The position numbers and the translations under genes were made by a program. This document shows, piece by piece, positions 5,934 to 13,472 of a stretch of 14,501 nt of DNA (its first letter is position 1; every line of letters begins with the position of its first letter). The notes below the pieces were generated by a model, which was not told the DNA's origin, did not search any database, and saw only the letters and a list, made by a program, of their open reading frames with translations. The DNA comes from an uncultured Eubacteriales bacterium (lineage in GTDB: Bacteria; Bacillota; Clostridia; Oscillospirales; Acutalibacteraceae): positions 1 through 14,501 of the forward strand of contig ONWI01000249.1 of NCBI GenBank assembly GCA_900321515.1, given 5' to 3'.

Positions 5934-7669
5934 GTATGGAAACCAAAAGCACCGTTAACAAGGTGCTGAGCTATATCGGGGCGTATCGCTTTCAGCTTGC
6001 GGCTTCGATTGTATTCGCGGGAGCTTCTGTCGCCCTGACTTTGTTGATTCCTTTGCTTATCGGACGCGCCATAGACTGCATTATCGACAGGGGACAGGTG
6101 GATTTCGTTTTAATTAAGGGATATCTCCTGAAGACGGCGTTTGCCGCGCTTGCTACCGCGCTTCTGCAATGGCTTATGAACACCTTCAACAACAAGATTA
6201 CATTCGGCGTCGTCCGCGATATCAGAAACGAGGCGTTCAGCAGGATAGAAGAGCTTCCGCTTGGGTACATTGACTCGCATTCCTGCGGCGAGACGGTCAG
6301 CCGCGTCATTGCCGACGTAGACCAGTTCGCGGACGGTCTGCTCATGGGCTTTACCAATCTGTTTACGGGCGTCGTCACCATCCTCGGCACGCTGATATTC
6401 ATGCTTGTTCTTCACCCGGGAATAACCGCCGTTGTGGTGATTATGACGCCTATTTCGCTTTTTGTGGCAAAATTCATCTCGACCCACACGCACGACATGT
6501 TCCGTATGCAATCAGAGACGCGGGGCGAACAGACCGCATTCATAGACGAAATGGTGAACAATCAGAAGGTGGTGCAGGCGTTCTGCCACGAGGATGAGAA
6601 TATGACGGTTTTTGACGATGTGAACGCCCGCCTTTCAAAATATTCTCTGCGGGCCACATTTTTTTCATCCCTGACCAATCCCGGCACCCGCTTCGTCAAC
6701 AATATCGTATATGCCGCCGTAGCGCTTGTGGGAGCGTTCGCCGCCATCAACGGCAGCATTACCGCGGGTATTCTTTCGTCTTTTCTGAGCTACGTCAATC
6801 AGTATACAAAGCCCTTCAACGAAATATCCGGCGTTATCACCGAGCTTCAGAATGCGCTGACCTGCGCCGCAAGGATATTCGAGCTCATCGAGCAGCCGCC
6901 GCAGGTGAGCGACAGCGGATGTCCCGGACTTTCCGACGTCAGGGGGGAGGTTGCGCTCAGCGACGTTTCCTTCTCGTATGTGCCGGAGGTCAGTCTCATC
7001 GAGCATCTGAACCTGAACGTCAGCCACGGCAGGAGAGTCGCAATAGTCGGACCCACGGGCTGCGGCAAGACCACGTTAATCAACCTGCTCATGCGCTTCT
7101 ATGACGTGAACGGCGGATGCATTTCGGTTGACGGCAGCGATATCAGGGAGATTACCCGCAGCAGCCTGAGAAAGAATTTCGGCATGGTGCTTCAGGAGAC
7201 ATGGCTCAAAAACGGCACCGTGAGAGAGAATATCTGCATGGGCAGGCCTGACGCGACAGACGATGAGATGATTGCCGCGGCGAAGGCTTCTCATGCCCAC
7301 AGCTTCATCAAGCGTCTGCCGCAGGGATATGAAACTGTTATCAATGAGGACGGCGGGAGCCTTTCGCAGGGACAGAAACAGCTGCTCTGCATAGCCCGCG
7401 TCATGCTGTGCCTGCCGCCTATGCTGATTCTCGATGAGGCAACCTCTTCAATTGATACCCGCACGGAACTGAAAATTCAGGACGCCTTCGCACGCATGAT
7501 GAAGAACCGCACGAGCTTCATTGTCGCTCACAGGCTTTCCACCATACGCGACGCGGACATTATTCTTGTGATGAAGGACGGTCATATCATCGAACAGGGC
7601 AATCACAATGAACTGCTGCAAAAGGGCGGTTTTTACTCACGGCTATATTACAGCCAGTTCGAGGGCTGA
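5930..7669 (+). CDS. ABC exporter half-transporter with canonical ATP site
   Basis: Partner of the preceding gene, 579 residues with the same six-helix membrane domain plus nucleotide-binding domain. Seen: Walker A GPTGCGKT (374-381), Walker B MLILDEATSS with catalytic Glu (D502, E503), D-loop SSID and H-loop AHRLST (H534), all canonical; its signature is LSQGQ (478-482) instead of LSGGQ. In a head-to-tail dimer this altered signature faces the Asp/Gln-altered motifs of the partner, so every deviation falls in one composite site while the other (this Walker A/B/H with the partner's LSGGQ) stays intact. AAGGAGGG lies six bases before the ATG, which overlaps the previous stop, so the two are co-translated. 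The next 130 bases (7670-7800) are A/T-rich and hold no gene and no clear terminator. Confidence 0.95.
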   Translation: MSMETKSTVNKVLSYIGAYRFQLAASIVFAGASVALTLLIPLLIGRAIDCIIDRGQVDFVLIKGYLLKTAFAALATALLQWLMNTFNNKITFGVVRDIRNEAFSRIEELPLGYIDSHSCGETVSRVIADVDQFADGLLMGFTNLFTGVVTILGTLIFMLVLHPGITAVVVIMTPISLFVAKFISTHTHDMFRMQSETRGEQTAFIDEMVNNQKVVQAFCHEDENMTVFDDVNARLSKYSLRATFFSSLTNPGTRFVNNIVYAAVALVGAFAAINGSITAGILSSFLSYVNQYTKPFNEISGVITELQNALTCAARIFELIEQPPQVSDSGCPGLSDVRGEVALSDVSFSYVPEVSLIEHLNLNVSHGRRVAIVGPTGCGKTTLINLLMRFYDVNGGCISVDGSDIREITRSSLRKNFGMVLQETWLKNGTVRENICMGRPDATDDEMIAAAKASHAHSFIKRLPQGYETVINEDGGSLSQGQKQLLCIARVMLCLPPMLILDEATSSIDTRTELKIQDAFARMMKNRTSFIVAHRLSTIRDADIILVMKDGHIIEQGNHNELLQKGGFYSRLYYSQFEG

Positions 7670-7800
7670 TTGTTGTTTTGAATGGATGAATTGTAAAATT
7701 CTTTCAATTTATGTAAACAGACAAATAATAAACGGCTTCCATTGTCATTATTACACAAATTATTTTTTGTTTGAATTACAGATATTTTAAAAGTTGCGAG

Positions 7801-7829
7801 TTGTATTATGCTTTTTTTTATGGTATAAT
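7801..7829 (+). promoter_or_regulatory. Extended -10 promoter for the sugar transferase gene
   Basis: TTGTAT, 17 bases, TATAAT preceded by TG at the extended -10 position (TGGTATAAT). The weak -35 is compensated by the extended -10. Start would be near 7836. The resulting leader of about 100 bases can form a loose CTACA/TGTAG hairpin (7835-7869) and a six-bp stem with GAAC tetraloop (GAGTCT/AGGCTC, 7892-7907); I do not recognise a riboswitch class in it. Confidence 0.75.
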
Positions 7830-7938
7830 CATATCTACAAAGTTCAAAGAGTTCATTTTCCCTCTGTAGCAACGCGTGAGGATAAATGTGAGAGTCTGAA
7901 CAGGCTCCAAGGAATGATATTAAACGGAGTTGAATAGC

Positions 7939-8778
7939 ATGAAGAATAACAATCCCGAGATTGAAAAACAGAATTCAGGTATTCCTGCGGACGATTCAGC
8001 GGTAATCGTTGAGGAGGAAGCTCCTGCTGTTGATGTGAGCGTTGAACCCGAAAAAACAGAGAGGAAGAAGAAGGGAATCAATGTCGATGAGCTTGACTGG
8101 GGCGATCTGAGTGAGTTTGGTCCTATTCTTCCGCTCGGAACGGATATGCTCAAGAACAAGCCGGTGTACAGATTCTTTAAAAGGCTCTTTGACCTTGTGC
8201 TGAGTGTGTCCATGCTGATAATTCTTCTGCCGGTTTTGCTTCTTGTCGCGCTTGTCATATTTATTGACGATCCCCACGGCAGTCCGATTTTCATTCAGAA
8301 GCGGGAGGGCATCAACCGCAAGGTCTTTAATCTGTTCAAATTCCGCTCGATGGTGGTGAACGCCGAGGCCAAGCTCGACGATTTGAGAAGGCGCGGTATT
8401 ACCATAAAGGATCCCAAGGACCCGACCTACAAGGTCAAGGATGATCCACGCATTACCCGCGCCGGCCGTTTTATCCGCAAAACGAGCATAGATGAGCTTC
8501 CACAGCTCCTGAACATTATTTTGGGAGATATGAGCATAGTCGGTCCCAGACCTCCTCTGACAAGAGAGGTTAATCAGTACAATGATTTTGCTATGCAGCG
8601 GCTTCTGGTCCGTCCGGGACTTACATGCATCTGGCAGAGCACAAGAAACCGCGATGAGGTTCCCTTCCCTGAGTGGATGAAGATGGATGTGACTTACATA
8701 CAGAATTGTAGCTTCCTGCTTGACTGCAAGCTGATTTTAAGGACGTTTGCAATTGTATTTACCGCCAACGGAAACTGA
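7939..8778 (+). CDS. Polyprenyl-phosphate phosphoglycosyl transferase (priming sugar transferase)
   Basis: Bacterial sugar transferase family (PF02397; PglC/WcaJ C-terminal/EpsL type): transfers a sugar-1-phosphate from a UDP-sugar to undecaprenyl phosphate at the inner membrane face, the first step of an exopolysaccharide, capsule or glycoprotein glycan. The 279-residue protein has an acidic, probably disordered extension of about 65 residues, one re-entrant membrane helix with a central Pro (about 85-109), then KFRSM (134-138), [22 protein letters not shown] with the catalytic Asp-Glu pair (D185, E186), and [12 protein letters not shown] nine bases earlier is in frame, but CGGAG is correctly placed (9 bases) for this ATG. 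It stands alone with its own promoter and terminator and no polysaccharide genes nearby, which is unusual for a priming enzyme. The sugar specificity cannot be read. Confidence 0.95.
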   Translation: MKNNNPEIEKQNSGIPADDSAVIVEEEAPAVDVSVEPEKTERKKKGINVDELDWGDLSEFGPILPLGTDMLKNKPVYRFFKRLFDLVLSVSMLIILLPVLLLVALVIFIDDPHGSPIFIQKREGINRKVFNLFKFRSMVVNAEAKLDDLRRRGITIKDPKDPTYKVKDDPRITRAGRFIRKTSIDELPQLLNIILGDMSIVGPRPPLTREVNQYNDFAMQRLLVRPGLTCIWQSTRNRDEVPFPEWMKMDVTYIQNCSFLLDCKLILRTFAIVFTANGN

Positions 8779-8807
8779 TGAATCCCTTACCGGGATAATA
8801 TATTCAA

Positions 8808-8846
8808 AACCCGTGAATGAGCTTCATGTTCATTCACGGGTTAATT
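8808..8846 (+). terminator. Strong rho-independent terminator after sugar transferase
   Basis: A perfect 13-bp stem, AACCCGTGAATGA (8808-8820) with TCATTCACGGGTT (8830-8842), and a nine-base loop, followed by AATTTTGTATTT. On the other strand the stem is followed by a TTTT run, so it may work in both directions. It sits 30 bases after the stop codon of the sugar transferase gene. Confidence 0.88.
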
Positions 8847-8858
8847 TTGTATTTGGTT

Positions 8859-9196
8859 ATTGTAAAAGAGCGAAGAATCGGGGCTTGGGCATTTTAAGCC
8901 GGAGCTTTTTTCTCAAGCCGGGAAGGACGGATCTGGATTTTTGTCATTTCGGTATTCGCCCGACCGCATTTTTGTCCGGGGGCGTTTCGCTCGCTCGGCT
9001 CCGCTCCTGTTTTTCCGCTTGAAAAGCGGAAAAACTACCCCGCAAAGAGGTCCAGCTCCCCCTGGACTCCCACGCTCGCCTGGAGAAAAAACGCTCGCTA
9101 GTTCCGGCGCTCCGCGCTTTTTTTAAATTGATTTCCGTGGTCCCCCGGACTCCATTATTGGCGTTGCGCTATGCTTTTTCTTTTAACTTTTACAAT
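8859..9196 (+). repeat. Dispersed intergenic repeat, copy 2 (long form, inverted ends)
   Basis: Fills the 422-base non-coding gap between convergent genes. Ends are exact 10-bp inverted repeats ATTGTAAAAG (8859-8868) and CTTTTACAAT (9187-9196). Parts in order: GGCTT/AAGCC hairpin with six Ts (8882-8911); core hairpin GGACGGAT/ATTCGCCC (8925-8961); TTTCGCTCGCTCGGCTCCGC (8985-9004, identical to 14415-14434); perfect 11-bp hairpin TTTTTCCGCTT-GAA-AAGCGGAAAAA (9010-9034); CCCCGCAA box (9038-9045); GTCCAG/CTGGAC hairpin (9050-9067); GCGC-TCC-GCGC followed by eight Ts (9107-9125). Short open frames cross it, but none has a ribosome-binding site or protein-like composition. Likely a non-autonomous mobile or structured-RNA element (inference). 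Confidence 0.75.
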
Positions 9197-9200
9197 CGCC

Positions 9201-10145
9201 TTATAATATATATCCTTCGCCCTGCGAATTTCCTTCGGCGAATTCGTCAGACTCACGGGCATATTCTTTAATAAATTGTTTTGCGCCGTGGTGACTGTCA
9301 TCTTCCTCATGTTTTTTTGTCGGGAGGAGAGGTTCCTCCGCGTCCGGTTCTTTATCCTCGTTGACCGGGACATAAACTGTTCCGTCCGCGTTCGTCTGGA
9401 CCGTCATCATGCGGTTTTCAAACACCTTGAACGCAAATGACTTTCGCGCAAATGACCTCGCGCAGATTCCGGAGATCAGCAGATGAAGCAACAGCAGCGA
9501 AATCAGCAGCGCTTCCGCCTGTGAGAATCTGTCAGATAAAACCTTATCTATAAAGAAGGGACACAATATCACAACCAGACCCGCGGCTGCCCCAGAGGCA
9601 AACACAAAGAGGATGAACGAAAGCAGCGGGAATACTCTGAATCCGCTTCGCTTTAATGTACCAGACGCGCATGTTCTTGCGGCTCCCAGGTATCTGTGCC
9701 CGAAAAAAGCGCATCCGGAGGCGAAATACAGCATTGTCGAGCCGGCAAAAAGAAGTTCTCCTGTGACAATTGGCTGAGTGGTTATGGTGTTAAGTCCCAA
9801 GCCGCTCAGAATTTCATTGACGGTGTCCTGTGTGCCTTCATTCCTGATGAGCAGATAGCCCAGGGTGAACATGGCCATTGCCGAAAAAAAACTGACTACC
9901 GCGTTTACCGCTATGGACATTCTCATAAGAGTGCAGCCGGTTCCTGCCGAGAACAGACTGATTACGGTGAATAACGCCGACAGTGAAGCAAAGCCCGCAA
10001 ATACCGCCAAGCCGGGATCAAGCCCCTTCATAACGGCGAGATAGCACGATACGGCGGAGATTGCGACGGCTATAAGAGCCTTGATAACGCTCAGCCCGCA
10101 ACGGAAGTGCTTTTTTGTGATGTAACCGATAGAATTAACTGTCAT
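9201..10145 (-). CDS. Polytopic membrane protein with charged C-terminal tail, unknown
   Basis: No family recognised. The 314-residue protein has about six predicted membrane helices in the first 235 residues, e.g. VIKALIAVAISAVSCYLAVM, LAVFAGFASLSALFTVISLF, VFPLLSFILFVFASGAAAGL and LLISLLLLHLLISGICA. It ends in a hydrophilic tail of about 75 residues rich in Glu, Asp, Lys and His (KEPDAEEPLLPTKKHEEDD and beyond), most likely cytosolic. AAGGGTGG precedes the ATG by eight bases. It lies 20 bases after the zinc-ribbon membrane protein on the same strand and shares its promoter; the two together probably form one membrane assembly (inference). The stop lies five bases inside the boundary of the adjoining repeat element, so that element may have inserted immediately after this gene. 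Confidence 0.8.
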   Translation of the reverse strand: MTVNSIGYITKKHFRCGLSVIKALIAVAISAVSCYLAVMKGLDPGLAVFAGFASLSALFTVISLFSAGTGCTLMRMSIAVNAVVSFFSAMAMFTLGYLLIRNEGTQDTVNEILSGLGLNTITTQPIVTGELLFAGSTMLYFASGCAFFGHRYLGAARTCASGTLKRSGFRVFPLLSFILFVFASGAAAGLVVILCPFFIDKVLSDRFSQAEALLISLLLLHLLISGICARSFARKSFAFKVFENRMMTVQTNADGTVYVPVNEDKEPDAEEPLLPTKKHEEDDSHHGAKQFIKEYARESDEFAEGNSQGEGYIL

Positions 10146-10165
10146 ATGTCAGACCACCCTTCACA

Positions 10166-10897
10166 TTATCTGAAGAAGAGCATAGCCAGACAGTTCGAGC
10201 ACAGCACGAGTATCGCAGCCGCAACGATTGCCGAGCAGAGCAGCGTCAGGAAAGGACTGCGCCTGAATGAGGAGGCTTTCTGCAATCCAAAATAGTGGGC
10301 GACTGCCGAGGCGGTCACGCCTATGATCAATAGCAATATCGCGAACGCCGTGGACAGCAGCGCTGCCGGAACAGCCAGCAGCATGGTGACCGAGAGCGGA
10401 AACAGCGCAAAGGCGGAGATATTCAACGCCTGATTCACGGATGGCTTCTCATTGGCGTGCAAAAACGCTATTCCGGTCATACCCGCCAGCAGGACGATAA
10501 CTGCGATTGACATTACAGCCGCGTGGGCAACGAGTCCGCCGAACGCCATGATTGTATCGCCGGAACCGCCGGAGATGTTTTTCGTGACGGAGGCTATTTT
10601 GGGACCGCATAACTCACGGAAGAATCCCGATGACAGTGAACCGAACGCCGCAAGTGACATTGAAGACATCGCCACGACGAAAAGTGAGCCGAATGTTACC
10701 CATACCGAAGCGGAGCGTGTACGGGCAGCCCTTTCCACTCCCTTCAGGGGTGAATCGGAGAAGAATGCCTTGACGCAGCCCAGAACGTCCGAGTCCTCCA
10801 TCCGAACTGGCTTTACGTTTGCCTCGATTATGCCTCCGCAATTCGGGCATACGCCTTTGTCGTTGAGCCTTCCGCCACAGTTTGAGCAATAACTCAT
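10166..10897 (-). CDS. Zinc-ribbon polytopic membrane protein, unknown function
   Basis: A 243-residue protein with an N-terminal zinc ribbon (C4-x2-C7 and C17-x2-C20 in YCSNCGGRLNDKGVCPNCGG), a short soluble linker, then about five hydrophobic helices (67-90, about 125-155, 162-210 as two helices, 222-243). Zinc-ribbon plus membrane-bundle proteins (Yip1-like or DUF families) are common in Firmicutes; their roles are mostly unknown, so I give no function. AGAGGT lies about eight bases before the ATG, and the promoter at 10939-10967 sits just upstream. It is first of two genes on this strand with the neighbouring membrane protein. A cluster of prolines, glycines and serines between the first two helices (residues about 95-125) may form an extracytosolic loop. 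Confidence 0.82.
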   Translation of the reverse strand: MSYCSNCGGRLNDKGVCPNCGGIIEANVKPVRMEDSDVLGCVKAFFSDSPLKGVERAARTRSASVWVTFGSLFVVAMSSMSLAAFGSLSSGFFRELCGPKIASVTKNISGGSGDTIMAFGGLVAHAAVMSIAVIVLLAGMTGIAFLHANEKPSVNQALNISAFALFPLSVTMLLAVPAALLSTAFAILLLIIGVTASAVAHYFGLQKASSFRRSPFLTLLCSAIVAAAILVLCSNCLAMLFFR

Positions 10898-10938
10898 AAG
10901 TATTACCTCTTTCTTTTATTCATTCATAACCATTTAAG

Positions 10939-10967
10939 ATTTTAACACATAAAAGTGAAAAAGGCAA
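10939..10967 (-). promoter_or_regulatory. Sigma-A promoter for the two membrane protein genes
   Basis: On the minus strand: TTGCCT, 17-base spacer, TAAAAT (four and five of six matches). Transcription would begin near 10932, 35 bases before the zinc-ribbon gene. It lies in the A/T-rich 127-base gap after hemW. In the same gap, TTTTGTA/TACAAAA (11014-11020 with 11026-11032) overlaps the hemW stop codon and might be a weak terminator. Confidence 0.7.
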
Positions 10968-11024
10968 TAGCTTTAATTAAATTCACTATAATTATGGAAA
11001 TTAACACGAATAATTTTGTAAATC

Positions 11025-12134
11025 CTACAAAAGCTCTATAAAGCTACAGATTATGGCGTTGGAGATCAGCATTCCCTTCCGGGTGAGATGTATTCCGTGT
11101 CCGTCGCAGACGCAGTACGGTGACATCACGGACGCGGAGGCTCTCTTTCTGATCGGTCCGGGTATTCCGGCGCCGAAGCGCTTTTTCATGCCGTCCTCTG
11201 TCAGACCTTCGGACAGCCGCAGCCGCATCATGATATATTCCTCCATGTCGCCGCCTTCGCCGTCGTCGTGAGCCGCGGCTCCGCAAAGATATCCGTCGAG
11301 GCTGCGGTCGTAATAATATCGCCTTCCGTTAATGAATCCGTGCGCCGAAGGCCCTATGCCAATGTACTGGTCGCAGTTCCAGTATTTCAGATTGTGGCGG
11401 CTTTCGGCTCCGGGCTTTGCGGCGTTGGATATTTCATACTGGGCATAACCCGCCTTTTCCAGCCGGTCGAAGGTCTGCTCGTACATGTCCGCAAGTGCGT
11501 CGTCATCTGCGATATCGAGGGCGTATCTGATACGGTGGAACGGGGTGCCCTCTTCGATCTTGAGCATGTATGCCGAAACGTGCGTGGGCGCTGCGCTTTC
11601 GATGAATCTCAGGGAATATTCCAGCGAATTCGCCGTCTGCATGGGTATTCCCAGCATGAGGTCGAGCGAGATATTGTCTATGCCCACGCTGTGGGATTTC
11701 TCCATGGCGTTCAGAACGTCGTCCGGAGTATGCCTTCTGCCTATGGCAGAAAGCTCCTGCTTCAGAGCGGACTGCATTCCAAGGGACAGGCGGTTGATTC
11801 CCGCTGAGGCGCAGCCTTCCAGGAATTCGCTCAGATCGCTCGCGGGATTTGCCTCGACAGTTATTTCCGCGTCTCCCGAAATATTCACGCACTGCCCCAG
11901 AGCTTCAGTTATCGCCGCGATACGTCCGCCTCCCAGCAGGGACGGCGTGCCGCCTCCGAAATAAACCGTGTCGGCGCTGAGATTCAGGGGAGTAGCCTCC
12001 CTGATACGGCGGATGGTTTCGGCTGTGTATCTGTCGAGCATACTTTCCTTTGAAGTTACCGAGTAAAAATCACAGTAGGGACATTTGTATCGGCAGAACG
12101 GCACATGAATGTAAATGCCCACATAGTTGTCCAT
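11025..12134 (-). CDS. hemW: Radical SAM heme chaperone HemW
   Basis: HemW (long annotated as oxygen-independent coproporphyrinogen III oxidase-like) is a radical SAM [4Fe-4S] protein that binds and delivers heme; it is not a true HemN. The 369-residue length is normal. Seen: CRYKCPYC, the CxxxCxxC cluster motif (C14, C18, C21); GGGTPS (60-65) for SAM binding; NRLSLGMQ; and HNLKYW, the HNxxYW motif of the HemW group, followed by YIGIGPSAHGF. The three cysteines spaced as CxxxCxxC without the extra HemN cysteine agree with HemW. AGGAG lies nine bases ahead of the ATG, inside the end of ruvX, with only four bases between the genes. It is last in the pyrK-pyrD-ruvX-hemW operon. Function in heme supply versus another role cannot be separated here. 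Confidence 0.95.
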   Translation of the reverse strand: MDNYVGIYIHVPFCRYKCPYCDFYSVTSKESMLDRYTAETIRRIREATPLNLSADTVYFGGGTPSLLGGGRIAAITEALGQCVNISGDAEITVEANPASDLSEFLEGCASAGINRLSLGMQSALKQELSAIGRRHTPDDVLNAMEKSHSVGIDNISLDLMLGIPMQTANSLEYSLRFIESAAPTHVSAYMLKIEEGTPFHRIRYALDIADDDALADMYEQTFDRLEKAGYAQYEISNAAKPGAESRHNLKYWNCDQYIGIGPSAHGFINGRRYYYDRSLDGYLCGAAAHDDGEGGDMEEYIMMRLRLSEGLTEDGMKKRFGAGIPGPIRKRASASVMSPYCVCDGHGIHLTRKGMLISNAIICSFIELL

Positions 12135-12138
12135 TACA

Positions 12139-12564
12139 TCACACTCCTGCCGAAGTCTTTCGCCTGGCGATGTAGTTTTCCAGAATTATGACTGCCGACA
12201 CGGCGTCCACCACCGCCTTGCGCTTTTTCCCCCTTGTATTTGTCGCGTTGAGGAATACATGGGCTTCCATTGTGGTGCAGCGCTCGTCAAGCATATCCAC
12301 CGGAATGCCGCAGGCTTCACGCAGGGATTCGGCAAAGCGGCGGGCGTTCAGGGCGCTTTCTCCCTCCGAGCCGTCCATGTTGACCGGCAGCCCTACCACG
12401 ATCAGTTCCGCCCTTCGCTCCGCGGCAATGGAAGACACCTTGCGCACGAGATTCGGGACGTATTTTTCGTTTATCACAGTCACGGGTGAAGCGAGCATTT
12501 CTCCGGGGTCGCAAACGGCTATACCGGTGCGCGCCCTGCCCAGATCGACCGACATTATTACCAT
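12139..12564 (-). CDS. ruvX: RuvX/YqgF Holliday junction resolvase-like nuclease
   Basis: YqgF family RNase H-fold nuclease, 141 residues as expected; known roles include Holliday junction resolution and 16S rRNA 5'-end maturation. Seen: MSVDLGRARTGIAV with the catalytic Asp at residue 7, VVGLPVNMDGSEG, DERCTTMEA and the C-terminal VVDAVSAVIILENYI with the conserved Asp. Its ATG lies inside the end of pyrD, overlapping by seven bases, with AGGTGG four bases upstream; a second in-frame ATG nine bases on is possible but would cut into the first strand. The position between pyrD and hemW in a compact operon is unusual for ruvX, which is often with alaS or DUF965 (ireB). Confidence 0.94.
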   Translation of the reverse strand: MVIMSVDLGRARTGIAVCDPGEMLASPVTVINEKYVPNLVRKVSSIAAERRAELIVVGLPVNMDGSEGESALNARRFAESLREACGIPVDMLDERCTTMEAHVFLNATNTRGKKRKAVVDAVSAVIILENYIARRKTSAGV

Positions 12565-13472
12565 AGCTCCACCTGTCCGACAAGCTCAGAGATATTGTCA
12601 ATGTGATTTTCGGCGAGGTAATGGTCCATCCCCTCAATTATTTTCAGCGGGGCGTAGGGGTCCGTGAACATGACTGTTCCCACCTGAATTGCCGAAGCTC
12701 CGGCAAGCGTCATCTCGATGGCGTCCTTCCATGTGGATATCCCGCCGAGACCGATGACCGGCACACCGACCGAGTTGTAGACCTCGTTTACCATTCTGAC
12801 CGCGATGGGGAAGACCGCGGCTCCTGACATTCCGCCCTTGTTGTTGCGCAGAACCGGGCGGCGGGTGCGTATGTCTATCCTCATGCCGAGAAGTGTGTTG
12901 ATGAGGGATACCGCGTCGGCTCCGGCGGCTTCGACGGCTTTTGCAATCTCGGATATGCTCGTGACATTTGGCGAGAGCTTTACGATAAGCGGCTTGTCGG
13001 GGCAGTGCTCCCTGACAAGGGCGGTGATCTGTTCCGCGCCTGCGCATGACGTGCCGAACGCCGCTCCGCCAGCCTTCACATTGGGACAGGATATGTTGAG
13101 CTCCACCATGTCCACGTCGGAAGCGTTGACCTTCTCGGCGATGGCGGCATAATCGTCTTCGGTTGCTCCCGCTATGTTGGCGATGACCACAATGTCCTGC
13201 CCGCGCAGCCAGGGAAGATCCTCTCTGATGAAATGATCCACTCCTGGATTCTGCAGCCCGACGGAATTCAGTATGCCGCTGGGAGTCTCGGCGATTCTGG
13301 GCGGGGGATTGCCCGCCTTTTCGCGTATTGTCATGCCCTTTGAGGATATTCCGCCCAGTTTTGATACCGGATAGAATTCGTTGTACTCCCTGCCGAATCC
13401 GTAGGTTCCGGAGGCGGCTATTACGGGGTTTTTGAATTCTACCCCGCAGATATTCACGTTAAGTCTGCTCAT
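12558..13472 (-). CDS. pyrD: Dihydroorotate dehydrogenase B, catalytic subunit
   Basis: Class 1B dihydroorotate dehydrogenase: oxidises dihydroorotate to orotate on FMN in pyrimidine synthesis and passes electrons to NAD+ through PyrK. About 304 residues. Seen: NPVIAASGTYGFGREY, SSKGMT, the substrate loop NSVGLQNPG, NISCPNVKAGG with the catalytic Cys (C129; class 1 enzymes use Cys, class 2 Ser), IVKLSPN and GLGGISTWKDAIEM. The frame allows an ATG six bases earlier, but the start here makes the classic ATGA overlap with the pyrK stop and lies ten bases after GGGAGG; the earlier ATG is four bases from it. Neighbouring pyrK confirms the B type, a cytosolic (PyrD-PyrK)2 enzyme. No pyrR or attenuator is visible. 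Confidence 0.97.
   Translation of the reverse strand: MSRLNVNICGVEFKNPVIAASGTYGFGREYNEFYPVSKLGGISSKGMTIREKAGNPPPRIAETPSGILNSVGLQNPGVDHFIREDLPWLRGQDIVVIANIAGATEDDYAAIAEKVNASDVDMVELNISCPNVKAGGAAFGTSCAGAEQITALVREHCPDKPLIVKLSPNVTSISEIAKAVEAAGADAVSLINTLLGMRIDIRTRRPVLRNNKGGMSGAAVFPIAVRMVNEVYNSVGVPVIGLGGISTWKDAIEMTLAGASAIQVGTVMFTDPYAPLKIIEGMDHYLAENHIDNISELVGQVELW

Noticed and set aside
7836..7938. Cyclic-di-GMP or other known riboswitch in the sugar transferase leader
   Set aside because: The conserved cores of the c-di-GMP and glycine classes that I looked for are absent.
8747..9126. Short open frames crossing the gap after the sugar transferase
   Set aside because: They run through a terminator and hairpin array, have no ribosome-binding sites and are Arg/Ser/Pro-rich as expected from repeat DNA.
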